This document shows, piece by piece, positions 6,459 through 10,032 of a DNA stretch of 10,032 nucleotides. The notes below the pieces were generated by a model. The model saw nothing but the letters and a program-made list of their open reading frames with translations. It did no database searches and had not been told where the DNA came from. Positions within the stretch are counted from its first letter, which is position 1, and each line of letters begins with the position of its first letter. Source of the DNA: Candidatus Bipolaricaulota bacterium (GTDB lineage Bacteria; Bipolaricaulota; Bipolaricaulia; UBA7950; UBA9294); NCBI GenBank assembly GCA_020350845.1, contig CP070725.1, positions 368,038 to 378,069 on the forward strand. The letters are read 5' to 3'. Position numbers and translations under genes: made by a program.

Positions 6459-7763
6459 ATGGAGACTCCACCCGCGGGAGCACTCACCGCATCGGCCGTC
6501 GTCTTCGCGGCCACGTACTTCGTGATGCTCGTCGGACGCGCCCATCGTGCGACCGTCGCACTGGCCGGCGCCGTGGCGATGATCGCCGTGGGGTCATGGT
6601 TCAGCTTCTACGACATGCACACTGCCGGCGGCGCGGTGGACTTCAACACGATCTTCCTGCTCCTCGGGATGATGATCGTCGTCGAGCTGTTCCGTGAGAC
6701 CGGGTTCTTCCAGTACCTCGCGATCGCGGCGGCGAAGCTCACCCGTGGCCGTCCGTGGCTTCTCCTGATCTACCTCGGCTTGGTGACGAGCCTGATCTCC
6801 ATGGTCCTCGACAACGTGACAACGATTCTCATCCTCGTCCCGGTGACGGTCTCGATCGCGGACATCATGGGGATCTCCCCGCTGCCCTTTCTGATCGGGG
6901 AGCTGGTGCTCTCGAACGTCGGCGGCGTGGCGACCCTCATCGGGGATCCGCCGAACATCCTCATCGGCTCTGCGGCCGGTTACAGCTTCACCGACTTCCT
7001 CGTGCACCTCGCGCCGATCGTGGTCGTCGCGTGGATCGCTGCGCAGGGCTTCCTCCTGCTGATCTTCCGCAAGAGCCTTCGCGGAACGCCGGAGAGCGTG
7101 GCGCGTCTGCTGTCGATGAACGCCCGCCTTGCACTCACCGACCGGCGGACAGCCTACCGCATGCTCACCGTGCTCATCGGGACGATCATCCTCTTCTTGA
7201 TCCACGATCGGGTGGGTCTCGAACCCGGTGTGGTGGCACTTGCCGGGGCGAGCGTGGGACTGCTCTGGATCCGGCCTTCACTGGAGACGATTCTCAAGGC
7301 GATCCACTGGGATGTCCTGCTGTTCTTCATCGCCCTGTTCATGATCGTCGGGGGCCTCGAGGCGGGGGGGCTGCTCGGCAGCCTCGGGCGCGGGATCGAG
7401 TCGCTGGTGGGAATCGGCATGCCGGTGGCCGTCCTCGCGGTGCTTTGGGGGAGCGCGCTTGCCTCCGGGGTCCTCAGCAACGTGCCGTTCACGATCGCGA
7501 TGCTTCCCGTGCTCAAGGGACTTGCGACGCACGGGGTTGCTGTCGGTCCGTTGTGGTGGGCGCTGGCGCTCGGCGTCGGACTGGGAGCGAATCTGACGCC
7601 GATCGGAGCGGCGTCGAACGTTCTCGTCTCGTCCCTCAGTGAGACGATCGGGACACCACTTGGGCCGCGCGCCTGGCTCCGCACCGGGAGTGTGGTCGCG
7701 GTACTCACCTGCGTCGTCGGAAGCGGAGGGATCCTGCTCGCCCTCGCGTGTGGCTGGTTGTAA
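6459..7763 (+). CDS. ArsB/NhaD-type (SLC13/IT superfamily) membrane transporter
   Basis: Integral membrane secondary transporter of the ion transporter superfamily. At 434 aa it is almost entirely hydrophobic, with roughly 10-12 helices. The two-fold internal repeat typical of the fold is visible. The first half has VLDNVTTILILVPVT (116-130) and GDPPNILIGSAA (162-173). The second has VLSNVPFTIAMLPVL (338-352) and ANLTPIGAASNVLV (377-390), where Asn-Pro/Gly signatures form the re-entrant substrate loops. The GDPPN form resembles the P-protein/ArsB/NhaD branch more than dicarboxylate carriers of the DASS branch. The substrate (Na+/H+, arsenite, or an organic or inorganic anion) cannot be told from the sequence. 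No arsenic-resistance partner genes are adjacent. ATG 6459 is preceded by AGGA at 9 nt. priA follows on the same strand and may share the transcript. Confidence 0.88.
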   Translation: METPPAGALTASAVVFAATYFVMLVGRAHRATVALAGAVAMIAVGSWFSFYDMHTAGGAVDFNTIFLLLGMMIVVELFRETGFFQYLAIAAAKLTRGRPWLLLIYLGLVTSLISMVLDNVTTILILVPVTVSIADIMGISPLPFLIGELVLSNVGGVATLIGDPPNILIGSAAGYSFTDFLVHLAPIVVVAWIAAQGFLLLIFRKSLRGTPESVARLLSMNARLALTDRRTAYRMLTVLIGTIILFLIHDRVGLEPGVVALAGASVGLLWIRPSLETILKAIHWDVLLFFIALFMIVGGLEAGGLLGSLGRGIESLVGIGMPVAVLAVLWGSALASGVLSNVPFTIAMLPVLKGLATHGVAVGPLWWALALGVGLGANLTPIGAASNVLVSSLSETIGTPLGPRAWLRTGSVVAVLTCVVGSGGILLALACGWL

Positions 7764-9895
7764 GGCGGGCGCAACGCCCAGGATGCCGTGCGATTCCCGC
7801 GGCAGGACAATCGGCGGTAAGCTGTGAGGAGCTCACCCTGCGGGAGGTTACCCTGTACGCACGGATTGCGCTTCCACTCCCGGTCGAGCGCCTGTTCGAC
7901 TTCGTCGTCCCCGAGAGCGGATTGCCGGGGATCGCGGCGGGTTGCCGTGTTTCGGTGCGCTTCCAGGATCGGCTGAGCCCCGGGATCGTCGTGGAGCTCA
8001 GCCCACGCTCGGATCACGAGGGCCCGTTCGAACCCGTGATCGACGTCAGCGATCGCCCCCGCTTCTCGCCGTACGGGCTGGCCTTCGCACGGCACATCGC
8101 GCGCGAGCGACTGACACCGGAAGGGATCCTCCTGAATCGGGTGCTGCCGTCGCGCACCGGGCGCGGCGCAGGACGCTGGGTGCGTCTCGCGGTGCCCCTG
8201 AGCGATGCCCACGCCGCGCTCAAGCGCTTGCGGGCGCGCGCGCCGAGGCAGGCCGACGTGATCCATCGCCTCATCGCTGTTGCCGGTCCACTTCCCGAAA
8301 GCGCACTGCGTGAGGAGTTCGGGGCCGGCGTGCGTGCTGTCGTCTCGCGACTACAGGAGCTGGGGTGGGTGAACACTGCGACTCGCGCGGAGGAACTCCT
8401 CGGTTCGGAGGTTCACGCGACCGCGCTCGATCTGTTCGCCGCATCAGAACGCGAGGAGATGAGGCCGGAACTCCTCTTCCGACGCGACCGGCTGGAGCGC
8501 TACGGCGAGGCGATCCAGGCGGCGCTCAGTGAGGACGGACCGGTGCTGGTCGTCGCCCCGACGATCCTTCATGCACGGTGGCTGTTCCGCGCGCTTGAAT
8601 CCCTCGCTCCAGGTCGCGCTGCCCTCTACCACAGCGCCCTCTCCGAGGGACACCGTGGGGACGCTTGGGAGGGCGTACGTGACGGCACGCTGCGGCTCCT
8701 CGTCGGGACGCGGTCGCTGCTCTTCGTGCCGGCGCAGCGCCCGGCGCTGATCATCCTCGACGATGAGGGTGCCGCGGGGCACCGCCAGGAGGACATGGTT
8801 CCCCACTTCCACACGCGCGATCTGGCCCTCCGGCACGCGCCTGCTCGCCTCATCCTCGGTACGACAGCGCCTACCGTGGAGAGCTGGCACGCCGTCTCCT
8901 GCAGCGCGATGGATCGTTCCGGAAGCGACGAAGACTCAGGCGATGTTGCGGTCCAGATCGTCGACGTCCGCGGGGATCGCAGCGTCATCAGCGACGCCGT
9001 GACGCGTGCGATGGCGTCCGTACTCCAAGCGAACGGACGGATCCTCGTCGTGGTCCCGCGCCGTGGCTACTTCCAGGCGATCGTGTGCAAGGCGTGTGGG
9101 CGTCCAGTGCGCTGCAAGCGCTGCCGGGCGAGCCTGACCTACCGCCCGCAGAGCGCGCAGTTTCTCTGTCGTGCCTGCGGTCGTGCTGCCGCGGAAGCCC
9201 GTTGTACCGAGTGTGGGTCGAGGGCGCTGCGCTTCGTCGGGCACGGAAGTGAGCAGGTCGCGAGTGTCGTGCGCTCGGCCTTCCCGGACGCCCTTCCGTT
9301 TCTTCTCGACACTGCGGCCCTGCGCCGACGAACGGACCTCGAGGAAGCGGAGCGCGCACTGGCGGAAGGCGCGACGATCATCGTCTCCACGCCTGTCGTT
9401 TCCTCGGGCCCGCCGGTCCCCGGGATCCGCTTGGCGGTGGCCCTCGATGTGGACGCGCTCATCGCGCGCTCGGACTTCCGTGCCGCAGAGGGCGCGTACC
9501 AAGTGCTCGACGGACTCCGCGGGCGGATGACGAGTGGGACGCTCATGGTCCAGACGAACTGCCCGGAACATCCCGTGATTGACGCGATCGCCTCCGGGAT
9601 TCCGGATCGCTTCTACGACGCGGAGATCGAAGAGCGACGCGCCCTCCTCTATCCGCCGTTCGCCACGCTCGTGCGCGTGACGCTTCCCAAGCGGGACGCC
9701 TCGCGCACGGCGCTCGACTCCGCAGCGAGGGCCCTCGCCACTCGCAGCATTGAGGTTCTCGGTCCCGTGGAGGACCGGGAGGGGGTGACGCTTCTCGCGA
9801 AGCTTCCCGACCCTCACCTCGCGAGGGAAGTCGCGTGCGAGCTGCGTGCCGTGGCTCCCGGTGGGGAGATCGACCTCGACGGGCGGTTGCCCTAG
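7748..9895 (+). CDS. priA: PriA-family primosomal protein N' lacking helicase motifs
   Basis: PriA reloads the replisome at collapsed forks. Given here from the only canonical in-frame start near the gene, GTG 7748 (715 aa), which overlaps the transporter by 16 nt. Family similarity starts only at YARIALPLPVERLFDFVVPE, so a CTG start at 7853 (680 aa) or 7838 is more likely. The N-terminal 3'-DNA-binding domain is clear. Where Walker A (GVTGSGKT) belongs, the protein reads LLFRRDRLERYGEA (8471-8512). The DEEH box is DDEG (8759-8770). Motif VI, normally QVAGRAGR, is QVLDGLRGR. Eight zinc cysteines are intact (9086-9214, CKACG...CKRC...CRAC...CTECG), followed by HGSEQV and a full C-terminal domain (PEHPVI, YPPFATLVRVTL). 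It should keep the structural role without ATP-driven unwinding, as inferred for actinobacterial PriA. The stop shares CTAG with the convergent gene. Confidence 0.88.
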   Translation: MWLVVRRAQRPGCRAIPAAGQSAVSCEELTLREVTLYARIALPLPVERLFDFVVPESGLPGIAAGCRVSVRFQDRLSPGIVVELSPRSDHEGPFEPVIDVSDRPRFSPYGLAFARHIARERLTPEGILLNRVLPSRTGRGAGRWVRLAVPLSDAHAALKRLRARAPRQADVIHRLIAVAGPLPESALREEFGAGVRAVVSRLQELGWVNTATRAEELLGSEVHATALDLFAASEREEMRPELLFRRDRLERYGEAIQAALSEDGPVLVVAPTILHARWLFRALESLAPGRAALYHSALSEGHRGDAWEGVRDGTLRLLVGTRSLLFVPAQRPALIILDDEGAAGHRQEDMVPHFHTRDLALRHAPARLILGTTAPTVESWHAVSCSAMDRSGSDEDSGDVAVQIVDVRGDRSVISDAVTRAMASVLQANGRILVVVPRRGYFQAIVCKACGRPVRCKRCRASLTYRPQSAQFLCRACGRAAAEARCTECGSRALRFVGHGSEQVASVVRSAFPDALPFLLDTAALRRRTDLEEAERALAEGATIIVSTPVVSSGPPVPGIRLAVALDVDALIARSDFRAAEGAYQVLDGLRGRMTSGTLMVQTNCPEHPVIDAIASGIPDRFYDAEIEERRALLYPPFATLVRVTLPKRDASRTALDSAARALATRSIEVLGPVEDREGVTLLAKLPDPHLAREVACELRAVAPGGEIDLDGRLP
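7767..7779 (+). other. Small hairpin after the transporter stop
   Basis: GGGCG-CAA-CGCCC forms a perfect 5-bp stem starting 4 nt after the transporter TAA. It lies in what is probably untranslated DNA if priA starts at CTG 7853. No T-tract follows, so termination is doubtful; it may be a processing or attenuation element, or chance. Confidence 0.3.
7842..7847 (+). promoter_or_regulatory. Candidate ribosome binding site for a CTG-initiated priA
   Basis: GGGAGG stands 5 nt before CTG 7853, the codon at which PriA similarity begins. A second purine run, GAGGAG at 7826-7831, stands 6 nt before another in-frame CTG at 7838. Between GTG 7748 and the start of homology there is no in-frame ATG, GTG or TTG. 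Confidence 0.45.
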
Positions 9896-10032
9896 CGGAC
9901 GTGGATCTCGATTACGTCACGGTCGGCGAGTACGTGATCCGACGGGACCTGCTGGCCGTCGAAGCGTCCCGATCCCCAGATGCGGACGTACTTGAGCCGG
10001 TCCTCGAACTCCCGATGCACGGTACGGACCGC
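9892..10032 (-). CDS. C-terminal TGS domain of a DRG/Obg-like GTPase (partial)
   Basis: Reading in from the right edge on the minus strand, 46 residues are visible before TAG: AVRTVHREFEDRLKYVRIWG, then a short loop, QQVPSDHVLADRDVIEIHVR. This matches the end of the TGS domain in DRG-type and related bacterial GTPases, where the pattern is IHxxF...KYARVWG...GQxVGxDHxLEDxDVVEI. RelA/SpoT and ThrRS also carry TGS domains, but these are not C-terminal and lack the KYxRxWG signature. The GTPase core would lie outside the window, so it cannot be confirmed. Such proteins are thought to act on ribosomes. The stop overlaps the priA stop in a shared CTAG. Confidence 0.75.
   Translation of the reverse strand, partial: AVRTVHREFEDRLKYVRIWGSGRFDGQQVPSDHVLADRDVIEIHVR

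Noticed and set aside
6594..7205. 203-aa minus-strand ORF inside the transporter gene
   Set aside because: Asp/Glu/Arg/His-rich shadow translation of a hydrophobic protein's complement, with no domain.
7748..9895. priA as a pseudogene
   Set aside because: The frame is uninterrupted, the zinc cysteines and both terminal domains are conserved, and only the ATPase motifs are replaced. This fits functional specialisation rather than decay.

Overview
The window is GC-rich chromosomal DNA from a bacterium. It is densely packed with housekeeping genes on both strands, and I see no mobile elements, tRNA or rRNA genes, or CRISPR. NAD+-dependent DNA ligase (ligA), rlmN, a sigma-70 family factor and a PriA-family protein together exclude an archaeal chromosome. 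I cannot assign a phylum from the sequence alone. The Pus10 gene and the helicase-dead PriA point to a lineage far from the common model bacteria; candidate phyla such as Bipolaricaulota are only a guess.

Layout. The left edge lies inside ligA (+, 5' end outside the window), which overlaps rlmN by 8 nt. Converging on rlmN is a minus-strand pair, pus10 followed by a sigma-70 factor 10 nt downstream. rlmN and the sigma gene share a CTAG, each ending in TAG. A 55-bp intergenic region separates pus10 (-) from htrA (+), a secreted S1C serine protease with a signal peptide, the His-Asp-Ser triad and one PDZ domain. A 175-bp intergenic region follows, holding a hairpin, a 3.4-copy tandem 16-mer and a promoter-like element wrapped around an inverted repeat. 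It leads into an ArsB/NhaD-type (SLC13/IT superfamily) membrane transporter. Next is a divergent PriA homologue whose first usable canonical start overlaps the transporter, but which probably starts later at a CTG with a good Shine-Dalgarno. PriA ends in a second shared CTAG against the C-terminal TGS domain of a DRG/Obg-like GTPase that enters from the right edge on the minus strand.

Theme. Most genes serve information processing: ligase and PriA in replication and repair, RlmN and Pus10 in rRNA/tRNA modification, the sigma factor in transcription, and the TGS GTPase probably in ribosome function. A periplasmic protease and an ion transporter lie between them.

The most notable content is an intact-looking archaeal/eukaryotic-type tRNA pseudouridine synthase Pus10 co-oriented with a sigma factor in a bacterium. 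Second is a PriA that keeps its eight zinc-binding cysteines but has lost Walker A, the DEAH box and the arginine-finger motif.
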